From: Gigantopelta aegis
Lineage: Eukaryota; Mollusca; Gastropoda; Neomphalida; Peltospiridae
Assembly (NCBI RefSeq): GCF_016097555.1
Contig: NC_054702.1
Location: 68,820,195-68,884,194, forward strand
Reading direction: 5' to 3'
DNA length: 64,000 nt
The translations under genes and the position numbers were made by a program. The notes under the pieces are model-generated. The model did no database searches. It had not been told where the DNA came from and saw only the letters and a list, made by a program, of their open reading frames with translations. Positions 52,701-62,548 of this stretch are shown here, piece after piece (within the stretch, counting starts at the first letter, position 1; each line of letters starts with the position of its first letter).

Positions 52701-53156
52701 GTAAAATTTACAAATGTACCACAACCACCAAATTACATTGATCCACAATAGAATAGGTTTTTATGTATTTTTAGATTTATGTATATGTAGTGTTTTCCCT
52801 AGCTTGTTTTAGCACGGTGCAGCACCATGCCTCAATAGTCTAGCACCATCTTGCCTTAATCAGCACCATACTGCCCTGAAATTAAATAAGCCATTTTCAC
52901 TAATTAATTCTAAAATTGCCTTTATAAAACACCCCAAAAGGTATTATTAATTAATAAAATATGCCGTTTACATCTTTTGCCATTCATTTATTAAAGCAAG
53001 CACATAAATTACATTAATGTTTATTTCAATTAATTTTTGTGTATTTTTAATGAAAAAAAGTTCCCCGAAAATGGTGAAAATGCCCCAAAAGTGTTTGGTC
53101 TACCATGCCTTGACAAATTTCTAGGGTAATTACTAATGTGTGTGTGTGTGTGTATA

Positions 53157-53192
<36 letters not shown>

Positions 53193-53230
53193 TGTATGTA
53201 TGTATGTATGTATGTATGTATGTATGTATG

Positions 53231-53321
<91 letters not shown>

Positions 53322-53451
53322 ATATATATATTATGTATGTATATGTATACACATACATATATAGATAGATATATATATATACACACACATATACCCAGTA
53401 CATACATATTATATATATACACACACACATTAGTGATTTCCCTAGAAATTT

Positions 53452-53483
<32 letters not shown>

Positions 53484-54835
53484 CTGAAACAAAGGCACAC
53501 ACATTATTTACCCTCTGCACCAAAGTAAATACTAAACACACGGATGGGAGGGGGGGGGGGGGGGGATGACCTATATTTTCTTACTGCAGGCCTGCTACAG
53601 ACACATTTGCAAAAAAAAAAAAAACATTAAAGTTTAAACAAGAATTTAGGCCTATATTATAATTATTATATGCGTGTAATTTAGCAGTATTAACTTCTAT
53701 TTTAAAATTAAAAAATAAATAAGATGTAGTAGCAAAATAAATACAAGCATAGATAATTTAATGATAAAGGAATATACTCTTTATTCAATAAATGGATGCA
53801 TCGTTTTGTTGGGGTTTTCATGGAAGACGATGGAATTGTGTATTTTATTTACAGTATAATGTGGGATTTTTATCACTGCACATGCTTTAACCATTTTGTT
53901 TGCTAAATCTCTGTTGGTGTCAACAAGCAACAACATTAAAAGTCAACGTAGTCACATTCTGTGAGGGAAGCCATGGAATTCCATCAGGTTTGTCGTTTTA
54001 ATGACCCTACCCACAAGCGGCACCTAGTCTCTTCTTTTGGAAATTTGTAAAACGATATTTTTTTTAACACATGTTATGGTTTATGCAGCCAACTGCACAA
54101 CATGTGTTAGGCATCGTGACCGTTAACTGTTGTAAATGATCGACCAAAGTTGCCTAATTTCACTATCAAACTATACGTAACTAAGGAGAAGCTTCACCGC
54201 GTCACGTGATAAACAATGGCGGCCAGGGGTCAAAGTACCCGTATTTTCGGTTCCGAGAATATGGCAACCGAAGCTGTTATAATACACATAAGACGTATTG
54301 CAACTATGTGTTAGCAACAGAAAATAAATGACAATATGTAAGGCATGTAAAAAGTTAATATGATAACTTTATTCTATGTAAACCAGTAATCACTAAGGCT
54401 TTGCTTCACCCCTAAAGACCCGGATGATCGGTAACTAGGCCGTGTGACGTCACGCCGGTTTCGAGAATAGGAAATGGAATATTTCTACTTTTAATCCACT
54501 CCAGGGAGAGCATTTATATGGGACGATGTAATTCTCTTAACTGTTCGAATTTCCCCCAGATATCTAACCGTAATCTCTTTGGTTGTGTTGATAGTTCACC
54601 GAGTGATTGATGTCATGATGATAAATGATAAATTCCGGAAGTAACACAGTGTCACTTGACTTGTAGATGACATACGTTTGTACTCGCAGAGCATACGTTT
54701 TACCATACGCGACAATTCATACATTTTTGCAGTGAAAATGCATAGCTTCTACAGCATATGGCAGAAAGTTACCCTGTCTCGTCGACTTGAAGGAGCCGAA
54801 TTAGTTTCATTCGTAGTAGTAGTAGGATCAGACAT
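41446..54835 (-). CDS. TOLLIP: Toll-interacting protein (TOLLIP), complete seven-exon gene
   Basis: TOLLIP is an endosomal adaptor that binds TOM1, phosphoinositides and ubiquitin; in vertebrates it restrains IL-1R/TLR signalling and acts in sorting and selective autophagy. In transcript order the exons are 54835-54773, 46810-46718, 45797-45592, 43714-43666, 42964-42812, 42528-42438 and 41681-41446. Together they give 297 codons including the stop (296 aa; human 274). Every junction keeps phase. Residues 22-52 are the TOM1-binding region ([10 protein letters not shown]). Residues 62-188 form the C2 domain ([64 protein letters not shown]). A Met/Pro/Tyr-rich linker follows. Residues 252-293 are the CUE domain, with MFP at 263-265 and the LL pair at 290-291, both needed for ubiquitin contact in this domain family. 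Intron 1 (about 8 kb) contains a large palindrome. Human residues align along the whole length. Confidence 0.95.
41795..41895 (-). repeat. SINE fragment in the last TOLLIP intron
   Basis: Contains GGTTAAGGACCACACAGATA and CCACAGCCTTTGTTACACC of the family 1 variant. Confidence 0.65.
42113..42220. repeat. Microsatellite in TOLLIP intron 6
   Basis: (TATC)n, (TA)n and (CA)n in series between exons 6 and 7. Confidence 0.9.
42438..42528 (-). CDS. TOLLIP: TOLLIP exon 6 (linker)
   Basis: 91 nt encoding [20 protein letters not shown] then [10 protein letters not shown], plus one base of a split Val codon. Acceptor is CCTTTAG and donor GTATGT. It matches the Met/Pro/Tyr-rich linker that follows the C2 domain in other TOLLIPs. 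Confidence 0.9.
42812..42964 (-). CDS. TOLLIP: TOLLIP exon 5 (end of C2 domain)
   Basis: 51 codons, [20 protein letters not shown] through [18 protein letters not shown], phase 0 at both ends, acceptor TTTCAG and donor GTAAGA. It continues exon 4 as [14 protein letters not shown]. Confidence 0.95.
43666..43714 (-). CDS. TOLLIP: TOLLIP exon 4 (49-nt microexon-like C2 exon)
   Basis: The first base completes Ile, then [16 protein letters not shown] follows, with acceptor TTTCAG and donor GTAAGT. It corresponds to human VPPGVDSFYLEIFDE. It is too short to stand out as an open frame and was found by following the protein. Confidence 0.93.
44098..45552. repeat. Segment flanked by 250-bp direct repeats in TOLLIP intron 3
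   Basis: 44098-44350 and 45308-45552 are similar in the same orientation (AATGGTAAATATCAAA, TTTATGACATGGATATT) but clearly diverged. Between them lies a hairpin at 44627-44712. No protein motif is legible. It could be a tandem duplication or the remains of an element with direct terminal repeats. Confidence 0.55.
44627..44712. repeat. Hairpin-forming inverted repeat
   Basis: GTGTGAATCGTACTGATTTT continuing to ACGAAACTCG faces CGTTTCGTAAAATCAGTATG continuing to ACACAC, with a loop of about 30 bases. Confidence 0.75.
45592..45797 (-). CDS. TOLLIP: TOLLIP exon 3 (first half of C2 domain)
   Basis: 206 nt encoding [20 protein letters not shown] through [12 protein letters not shown]. It ends with AT of a split Ile codon before donor GTAGGT. 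The [10 protein letters not shown] and [11 protein letters not shown] motifs are diagnostic for TOLLIP. Confidence 0.95.
45822..46030 (-). repeat. SINE family 2 copy in TOLLIP intron 2
   Basis: Reads tail to head: TTATTTTCATGCAGTATATC, GAGAGAAGTCTGGTGTAGTG, then GGCTGCGAACCCAGTACC. It begins 25 bases from TOLLIP exon 3. Confidence 0.75.
46060..46275. repeat. Degenerate minisatellite in TOLLIP intron 2
   Basis: Five to six units of about 40 bp share ATTAAATACAGCTACCAAAT-like and CCAATGTTGGTC-like words. Confidence 0.75.
46586..46708 (-). repeat. 5'-truncated SINE at the TOLLIP exon 2 donor
   Basis: The family 1 tail and middle run from CACATTGATTAATTAATTAT to the region matching CAGACAGGACAG. 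The copy is in TOLLIP sense and stops about four bases from the donor site (46712-46717). Confidence 0.8.
46718..46810 (-). CDS. TOLLIP: TOLLIP exon 2 (TOM1-binding region)
   Basis: 31 codons, [20 protein letters not shown] then [11 protein letters not shown], with acceptor TGTACAG and donor GTATTG. A 5'-truncated SINE ends only a few bases beyond the donor (46708). Confidence 0.92.
47560..48620. repeat. Dispersed repeats in TOLLIP intron 1 outside the palindrome
   Basis: A copy of the GAGTACTCTGACTGTAAG repeat lies at 48330-48620. The stretch 47930-48120 resembles 43200-43430 (CAATTTAGAAAACAATCAG, GTAGTAAATTCCA). The same piece is partly seen inverted at 55250-55330. Confidence 0.6.
48742..48862 (-). 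repeat. SINE truncated at the palindrome edge
   Basis: It runs from GTAACGACACCATTAGAGCA to the CTACATTTT block, then stops where the left palindrome arm begins (48867). Confidence 0.75.
51105..51312 (+). repeat. Loop of the palindrome, inverted copy of 54242-54475
   Basis: About 200 bp that match 54242-54475 in reverse complement with few differences. Both carry GTGACGTCAC next to CGGTTYCGAGAAT, and both share ACCAGTAATCACTAAGGC. Confidence 0.85.
51113..51120. promoter_or_regulatory. Full CRE motif in the palindrome loop
   Basis: TGACGTCA, the palindromic CREB/ATF site, within GTGACGTCAC. Function is unknown. Confidence 0.35.
52787..53500. repeat. Insertion with microsatellite in the right palindrome arm
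   Basis: This stretch has no counterpart in the left arm, where the matching point is near 49550. It starts GTGTTTTCCCTAGCTTG and contains an AT-rich body, CTAGGGTAATTACTAATGTG near 53121, and then long TG, TATG and TA repeats (53137-53335). A second CCCTAGAAATTTGGC lies at about 53440. Confidence 0.6.
53137..53335. repeat. Compound TG/TATG/TA microsatellite
   Basis: Long runs within the right-arm insertion; the apparent open frames on both strands are repeats. Confidence 0.95.
54242..54475 (-). repeat. Second copy of the palindrome loop sequence
   Basis: It lies 137 bp beyond the right arm and about 300 bp inside intron 1 from the TOLLIP first exon. It is bounded on both sides by similar words (GGTTCCGAGAAT and GGTTTCGAGAAT). 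Confidence 0.85.
54445..54452. promoter_or_regulatory. Full CRE motif near the TOLLIP first exon
   Basis: TGACGTCA about 320 bases downstream of the first TOLLIP exon in transcript terms. It could act on the TOLLIP promoter. This is motif evidence only. Confidence 0.4.
54773..54835 (-). CDS. TOLLIP: TOLLIP exon 1 (start codon)
   Basis: 21 codons, [20 protein letters not shown] plus R, ending in phase 0 before donor GTAACT. With exon 2 it reads [18 protein letters not shown], parallel to human STQRGPVYIGELPQDFLR. Little else can confirm so short and variable a first exon, but phase, position and donor all fit. Confidence 0.78.
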
Positions 54836-54965
54836 CTTGATTTGTTTTGATTTGGGTCTGTGTAATGGGGGAATAACTCTAAACTACTGGTGTATACTGA
54901 CCAAAAATAGATTATTCGTCATTTTCACGAGTTCGAGTTCACAAAAGTAAAAAAAAAAAAAAAAA

Positions 54966-55175
54966 AGCAGTTTTGTTTGACGATACCACTAATACACATT
55001 TATTTATTCATCATCGCTATCGATTAAAGGATGATTTTATCTGCATTTTCCAACAGTAGGCCTATACCACAGCCTTTGCCTACCCACTGAGCTAGGGGTT
55101 CGATCCCGATTCCTGTGACCAAGCCACCACAGGCAATCGTTTTACTGGCTGAACTAGATCTCGCCCCTTTCATGT
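54966..55175 (-). repeat. Diverged SINE upstream of TOLLIP
   Basis: Tail GTTTGACGATACCACTAATA and, at the right, the tRNA-like GGGGTTCGATCCC and CTGAACTAGATCTCGCCCC on the minus strand. It begins about 130 bases upstream of the TOLLIP start codon. Confidence 0.7.
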
Positions 55176-55419
55176 CCAGGATTTTATATGGGGTTGGGGC
55201 TCCCACGTAGACTGTCTATTGTCCGTCCCACAGGGATCGCATTTTTTCATACTATGTAATTTGATTTGTAAATTGCACACACAAATTGTTTTTCTTCTTA
55301 CGTCAAACCAAACAGAAATTATTTACAAAACCCCCCAACATTTTGATAGAATGATGGGACGGGCGTACTATAATTGTCATGTTTATGGGGCAACAGAAAC
55401 ATATATAACGTGATGGGTA

Positions 55420-55496
55420 GCCCGAGTACTCTAACTGTAATAACCGTACAAATGTCCATCTAGCTCTCTTACAGTCAAGAGTACTCAGGCTACGTG
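55420..55496. repeat. Short near-palindromic MITE
   Basis: GTAGCCCGAGTACTCTAACT faces AGAGTACTCAGGCTAC across about 75 bp. Same family as 48330 and 33048. Confidence 0.7.
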
Positions 55497-56149
55497 ATGG
55501 GGTGTGAAAAAGAGGTGTGCATGGCAGGGGGCATGCTACATCCCCTCACACACACACACACACCTTTGATACGCCAGTGTGAGTCGGTTGTCTCTCCATC
55601 CTCGCTCACCCGTTTGACTTCCATGGCATTGTTGGTTCATGTATTAAATACAAAAAATAATAATAAAAATAAAAATAATAAAAATAATTTTTTTAATTAG
55701 TTACATTGTCAACGAAAAGTCTACCTTTGGAACAAAACTATAGTCTATACTGATCACTGATGTTTACATCTGAAACTGAAAGCAGACCTGCACTATCTGG
55801 AGAAGAAAAAACAAAACATAATCTGAAAATGTTCATTTATGCATTGATGTTGAAACAAATTTAAAATTGGAGTCCATCATGTCATGATAATGTCAGACGT
55901 CTACTTCACGTTGAATTATTTTTTTCCTTCTTGGGGTTAAACTTAAATTAAAATAAAAAAAAAAGTTTTTTCTTTCTTAGGGTTAAATAAAAAAAAAATT
56001 GTATAATTTGAATTTTTTTTATTTATTTATATATTGTTTTTATATTAGTTTTTGTTTGTACATTTTTAAAAACATGTTTGACTTAAAAGTTTGAATCAAT
56101 ATTCAGTTAACTCAATATTTTTGTGTGGTCTCCACGATATCCACTAATG

Positions 56150-56492
56150 GTGCTTGACTATACTTAAATCCAATTACGATTCAAGCCCACTGTCCTGGGG
56201 ACACTCCTCAGCTATCTGGGCTGTCTGCCTAGGACAGTGGGTTAGTGGTTAATGAGAGAAGGAAGGAAATCTTTTATTTAATGACACATTCAACACATTT
56301 TATTTACAGTTATACGGCATCAAACATATGGTTAAGGACCACACAGATAATGAGAGAAAACCCACTGTTGCCACTTCATGGGCTACTCTTTTCGATTAGC
56401 AGCAAGGGATGTTTTATATGCACCATCCCACAGACAGGATAGTACATACCACAGCCTTTGTTACACCAGTTGTAGAGCACTGGCTGGAATGA
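56150..56492 (-). repeat. Two SINE families joined
   Basis: 56150-56245 is a family 2 piece (TCAAGCCCACTGTCCTGGGG, GACAGTGGGTTAGTGGTTAA). 56258-56492 is a family 1 variant lacking its head. Confidence 0.75.
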
Positions 56493-56689
56493 GAAATAAG
56501 AGTTAATGAGAGAGACGTTGGTGTAGTTGAAGGATTTAGTTCACATGCATGTAGCTTCTTAACAAGAGTACCGGTGAGGTACATTAAACGCACATCAGGA
56601 GTTTGATGGAAAACCATAGATATTAATGAATATGTTATGGGTATGATTCAATTCTAATTATGTGAAATATTTGCAATGGTATTGATGAA

Positions 56690-57105
56690 CAGTTTGTTTT
56701 GGACCAACCACCATCCCAAGTTATTCCTACATGTAAGGTTTGATGGTCCTGTATGGAAGATACAATCTGGACATGGATTTACTGTTATGTGCAGTAGACC
56801 ATAAAAAGTAGGTCACAATGATCTAGTAATAGTACGCGACACACTGCCATCCCAAGTTATTCCTAAATGTGAGGTTTGATGGTCCTGTATGCATCTGTAT
56901 GAAATATATGGTCAGGACAAGGATTTACTGTTATGTGCAGTAGACTGAAAAGTGGGTCACAGTGACCTAGTAATAGTACGTGACACACCACCATCCCAAG
57001 CTGTTCCTACATGTGAGGTTTGATGGTCCTGTATGCAAGATATGGTCTGGACAAAAAAAAGTTAACCAACAGATGTACGGACAGACGGACGGACGGACAA
57101 TTCCA
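56690..57105. repeat. Tandem repeat with GGAC-rich tail
   Basis: Two and a half units of about 140 bp carry CCATCCCAAG and GAGGTTTGATGGTCCTGTAT, ending in AACAGATGTACGGACAGACG then (GGAC)n. This has the look of a non-LTR element's 3' end, but no coding part was seen. Confidence 0.7.
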
Positions 57106-58186
57106 CACCATAATACTACCCATAATAGACAGGCGTATAAAAAAGGATCCAAGGCAAGTGTTTGCTTTGTTGTGAATTGTACTGTTAAACAAAAACAAAA
57201 AAAGCCCTGATAATGCCCAACAAAATGCCCATTTTAACTTTCTAAAAGATCATTCTTGTTATAACCACCTCCAAATTAACCATTAAAATAACTTTTTTAA
57301 GATGACTAGTAATTCAGATCGCATATATCACATTTAAGGTAATCTAATTAAAATAATCTCCACCAGTCGTCCAAATAATTATTGTAATAAACCCAATATT
57401 TTCAGGTTATAATACAATGAAAAATAATTCTTATAGTATAGTTGAAAATTACTGTTTAAAAATGGTTAATTTTCTGATTTTGATGCCAAGAAATCCTGTT
57501 TTAGTTTACCAGTACCAGTATCTAATTAAACATTTTTGTTACAGAAGCACGTCTACTAAATCCCTTGACATCTCAATCTTGGGCTCTTTGTGCTACTGAG
57601 CTCTAGTTATAAATAATTTTATAACAATAGTGCTCCCCACTGCACCCAGATTTTGGTCAGGATTATTGGGTACAGCCCTGTTCCAGTGTACTAAATTATT
57701 AAGTATATGTACTATTAGTCTATATAAAAGTATCATAATATCTTGGGAATAGATAATAGTACGTGTATTTGCACAAATAAACACTGACCTACTGTCAATG
57801 AAAGGTGCAGTTGCTTTTATTCTATGCATATTTTGACTGTATACCTAAAATTATGACACAAATTATATCTTCCTAATTTAGTGCAAGACTATCATGTATG
57901 GGTGACATTTTGTGTGCACCACCAAATAATACTTAAATAACACACACACAAACAAAATACTTATAAGCACTTTTATTGTTTTGTTTCTACTAAACATCAA
58001 TATGTATATGGTATTGAGTAAGATTCCACAGTTGCCTCTAAACAAAATATTGAGTAAGATTCCACAATTACCTCTTAACAAAATAGATTTACAATATCAA
58101 GTACCGGTACATCAATACATAATATGTAATAAATAACAACAGTAGTCTTGGGATAATGTTAACAGACATAACACATGTAACACTTT
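57106..58186. other. AT-rich gene-free stretch
   Basis: No convincing gene or repeat was seen. A short internal duplication of GAGTAAGATTCCACA with CCTCT lies at 58017-58080. Confidence 0.6.
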
Positions 58187-59150
58187 TTATCCTGCAACGA
58201 CTGTTTGTAAGCAAGGTCATAGAGTGCTACTTTCAGGATATTGCTTCTCACTTGATCCAAGCCTGAATCGACGTGTATTTTGGACTGATTTTCAGTGATT
58301 ATTAATTTCATTATTTTCAATACAGTATATAAAAATAAACCTTGGTGTTAGTGTGGTCATAAAAAGACATACATATCTACTTAGTTAGAGTTAAAACCTA
58401 GTATTTTGATACAAGAAATTTAACATCTTACAAGGAATGATATCATAACTTGTTCGACATCATCCTGCAAAACTGCCAAAAATAATTTTTGCGTAGGTTG
58501 GTCATACATTTGTGTATGAAAAATTAGGAATAAATATGATTGTTTAATTTTATTTGATGGATAAACATAATAATACTTAAATAGATTAATGACATACTAG
58601 TAGGTTATCGGTTTTATCCTGTTCCGATTTAACAGGGAATTCACTCGGCAAGCCTCATGGAATTCTGTATTGTAACCATTACAGGATAAAGCCAATAACG
58701 TACATTTACCTGTTAGTCTCTATAGCTCTCAGAATGAACAGGGAATTCCCTCGACAAGCCTTGTAGAGTTTTGCATTCTTACCACTACAGGATAAAGCCA
58801 ATAACGTACATTTTACCTGTTAGTCTCTATAGCTCTCAGAATGAACAGGGAATTCCCTCGACAAGCCTTGTAGAGTTTTGCATTCTTACCACTACAGGAT
58901 AAAGCCAATAACGTACATTTACCTGTTAGTCTCTATAGCTCTCAGAATGAACAGGGAATTCCCTCGACAAGCCTTGTAGAGTTTTGCATTCTTACCACTA
59001 CAGGATAAAGCCAATAACGTACATTTACCTGTTAGTCTCTATAGCTCTCAGAATGAACAGGGAATTCCCTCGACAAGCCTTGTAGAGTTTTGCATTCTTA
59101 CCACTACAGGATAAAGTCGATAACCTTACAACATTAATCTGTTATTCTCT
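58187..59150 (+). repeat. Same hairpin family with an expanded 106-bp satellite
   Basis: It starts TTTATCCTGCAACGACTGTT, as the 39129 copy does with two changes. Further in, a hairpin unit (58605-58690) is followed by four nearly identical 106-107 bp units; GGGAATTC occurs at 58635, 58741, 58848, 58954 and 59060. Each unit ends ACAGGATAAAGCCAATAACG, and the last unit is variant. Confidence 0.85.
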
Positions 59151-59599
59151 ATTTATATATCTGTATATCATAGATAGTATTTTAAAGCTACAAGCTTAAG
59201 TGATACCCCTTTAAAACAGACACCCACAGGACCAAATAAAAAGTCTGGTTTTAAAGGGTATTTGGTTTAGAGAGGTTCTGATTTGCATTGGTGTTTAAAA
59301 AGGGACTGTGAAAAACATCTGGTTTTGATGGAATTCCAGTTTACTGAGGGTCTGGTTTTGAGAGGTTTAACTGTATATTATATAGATATTTAGCATTTCA
59401 CACAAAGTATGTACACACAGGGTTCACTCTGCAGAAAAAGATAGCTATACTACTAGCATTAAATTTATCCAAAACTGCATTTAGCCACAACTTGTATTAG
59501 TAAGTTTTCTTTAATGACACCAATCTCTGAGCTACATAGAATTTATCAATATAATTATTATATTTCCCTTGATGTGAAATGAGCAGTCACTTTTAAATA

Positions 59600-61428
59600 A
59601 AATTAGTCATTGAATAATTATGCAATGAAAATGTGGGCCTTGTGGCGTGTCCAGGAAACTAGGTACCTGCGAAATGTGTGACTTATATCATTGTGTTCTA
59701 TCATATCATTTCTTTCTTTTTTTAATTTAATGCGTTTAAAATAGTTTATTTTTTGTTTGGATTTTGCAAGATAGTAAATGAGTGTTTTACAATGGTATAT
59801 CCAAAAGGATTTTATTGATGCCATTATATATGTGCTAGTTGCTACATGTATGCAATATATTATAACAAAATTAAATTCTCTGGGTATTTATAAAAAATAT
59901 GCTGCAGTCAAAATAATATTTTAATTCTCCCAATAATAAAATGTAGGTCACACAGAGAAATGGTCCACAGTTATAACAACTAAAAATACATTATAATTCA
60001 GTTGACCAACAGAAAGTTTTGACATTTCTTTAGACACATAATTGCACTTGCATGACACATGAAAGACTTGGATAAAAGCGACAAAAATAAATAAACAAAC
60101 TTGTACAAATAGGATATCATTGCAACTACCACAGTTAGCTCATAATAGTTACATGCTAGTACTAAATAAATAATAAATAAATAAATGAACCAACTATTCT
60201 GAACACAATCACAATTTTCTAACAATAAAATGCATGTGTATAGACCTTAATGAACAAATTATTGGTTTACTGTAACCATACTTTCATATAATTCTGCTGT
60301 TTGGGGGACATTTTAGAATGTATTTCCAATTCTTTCTTCTTTGTTTTAATAATATGCTATTGAAAGTGATTAAAGGTATTTGGGGGAAAACTCAAACAAA
60401 CTGAAACACCAATTTTTAAATTGGGTTATCAGCAATTAAAACTATTAGAGTGTTAAAATAATTCACAAATAATTTGTATTGTTATAGCACAATGGAAGTA
60501 TCCATGTGCCATATATCATTATCTTTCAGAGTTGGAACTGTTATTTCACTGAAAAAAAGAAGGATAATGTCACTGGTCGGTTACACCAATTGCTTAATGG
60601 ATGTCACTTGTCAAAATTTTCTTTGCTTGGTTACACAATGGATTTGTGATATATTGTTTTTTTTGGATTTGTATGTTTTTAGTATAAATGGTAAAATTAA
60701 AAATGTTATATAAGAAAGTGAACATTTCATGTTTTTTGGTCAAATATAGATATCTCATTTTACAAAGTGTATAATTTCATATCACACTCATCATGGTGGC
60801 ACAACTCGTGTGATGTGATTGCACACTTAATTCAATGAGATATAAAGCATATCTGACATACAATATCATCTATATATTTACCAAGATAACATTACAATAT
60901 TTCTTTTACCACATCTATACACAGATGCTCTGATGAGATGAATCATTACTAATTATAAAAATAACCATACAGGACAAAACGAAACAAACAAAAAAACATT
61001 TAATAGAACTTTGCAAATCATAGCTACACACATACATGTGTAAGCTAACACGTGGATGGTATATAAGGATTTAATGCTATTCCACTTTCTACATTTTACA
61101 ACAACTGGATATCAGGATATTTGGGGTTCAACTTCTATTATGCATCTAATCTAGTTTACATATTTGTAATCAGCTTAATATACAGCTGTATGCATTAAAT
61201 CCCATTTATTTGTACAAAGGTCACTATATCTGAACACATACATGGACTATTAATATTACACTTCTTCAATAATTAACCATCAAAATTTAAAACAATATTT
61301 TGTATATTGTACAAATTTTTCAAAGAGCTTAGTTAATAAAAAATGTGTAAAGAAGAAATGCGACTATGTTTTTGTTTCTGCTTTTGCTTTTTTTTAATTT
61401 ACAAAAGTATGGCCTGGAAGTTTAAACG
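59600..61428 (-). other. 3' UTR and downstream of the BTBD17-like gene
   Basis: AT-rich sequence with no convincing coding frame. A minus-strand AATAAA lies near 61206. A small plus-strand open frame (60474-60713) has no recognisable motif and AT-driven composition, so I do not call it a gene. Confidence 0.35.
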
Positions 61429-62548
61429 TCAGTCATGTTTCTGAGAAGCCTTTTCTTCTAGCAAGTGAAAGCCACAGTCCTGCACTTTGATGAAGACCTT
61501 GCCTTCCAGATTGCCATGAATCAGGTATGGGCAGTCATCCTGAGTCAGTTTAGAGATGTCAATGACGTTCTCCACAAACAGTTCCAGGTTATCCTTACAG
61601 ATCACCGTCTCTTGGTTGTACGTGCTGGCAACGTACTTCACTTTGTTCTTCATCCCAAAGAGAACCAAAGTCAGTTGGACTTTTATTGGTGGCCTGTCTG
61701 GCTGCAGACGTTTGAGCAGACGCAGACTCGTGCTGTCACTCTGTCTCCCTAAGTAGGTTCCGTACAGGGTAATGGTCGTGAAGTATCCCTTGGGATAGAA
61801 CACAAACTGTAGGGGAATAATCTGTTGACTCGTCTTTTTGTGAGAGGTCGGCATGAACTGCACAGGAATGTCACAGTCTATAGAAATTCTACTTTCAATT
61901 TTGTTGACCGAGTTGTATTTGTCGAGTTTGAAGCTGTAGCACAGGCCGTAGTCGGCGCTGTAGTAGTTCCGATACAACTCCTCCTTGCTGGTGACGGCCC
62001 CTGAATCAATAGCAAGCGAGTGATGCTTGTAGCCAAGGTTGAGCTTCTCCGCGAACATGTCATGGTGTTCGGAGAAGAAAGACGAAGATTCTAAGTGAAG
62101 GAGATCCTTGGGCAGAATCATTGTAAATCGTATCAGTGGCAAGATGCTCTCCAGGTTCTCCTGCAGGGACTCCTTGTTGTGTTCAGAGCACAACCAAGCC
62201 TCCACTCTGTTCCACAAGTGGATTTCGTTTTCCACAATCAGCTCGGAGCTGCTGAGAAATTCGACGAGTTCCAATTTGGTCATCTCGAGCCAGTCCGGGG
62301 CCTGCAGGATGATGTCGAAGTTTGACAGGATGAACTTCAAACACAACTCCTGCAGCTCATCCTGGCTCGTCATCTTGGCATACTGATACCAAGTCAGGGT
62401 ACGGTTTGTGTCTGGGGACTCCACAATATGTCTCAGCATATAATCAATGCACGACTCTCTAAGCACTTTAATTCCATATTTGTCTGCCAGCAGCAAAACA
62501 GGAAGGACTATGTCGGTTGTCATCTGTATAGAACCACTGTAGAGATAC
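61429..62548 (-). CDS. BTBD17-like terminal exon
   Basis: 1120 nt after acceptor AATTACAG, with the stop TGA at 61429-61431. The frame stays open a few codons upstream into the intron, so a Met seen there (at 62571) is not the protein start. The exon holds the end of the BTB fold, the whole BACK domain and the C-terminal region ending EEKASQKHD. Confidence 0.9.

Larger units (their letters stand above)
48867..54105. repeat. Large palindrome in TOLLIP intron 1
   Basis: The left arm (48867 to about 51094) and right arm (about 51316 to 54105) are reverse complements throughout. Matching landmarks: 48961 with 54012, 49480 with about 53580, 50581 with 51825, and 51000 with about 51415. Differences are scattered substitutions, microsatellite length changes and one insertion of roughly 0.7 kb in the right arm. 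The loop is about 220 bp. Neither arm carries a credible coding frame, and no terminal target duplication was recognised. Confidence 0.88.

Noticed and set aside
53030-53541. Long open frames of Ile/Tyr/His on both strands
   Set aside because: They are translations of the TG/TATG/TA microsatellite and flanks; no protein-like composition.
48867-54105. Palindrome as an assembly error
   Set aside because: The arms differ by many substitutions and by a one-sided insertion, which a simple fold-back artefact would not create. Not fully excluded without reads.
60474-60713. 79-codon open frame downstream of the BTBD17-like gene
   Set aside because: No motif, AT-driven composition, no splice or promoter support.
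61465-62386. Plus-strand open frames opposite the BTBD17-like exon
   Set aside because: Antisense shadows of a well-supported coding exon.
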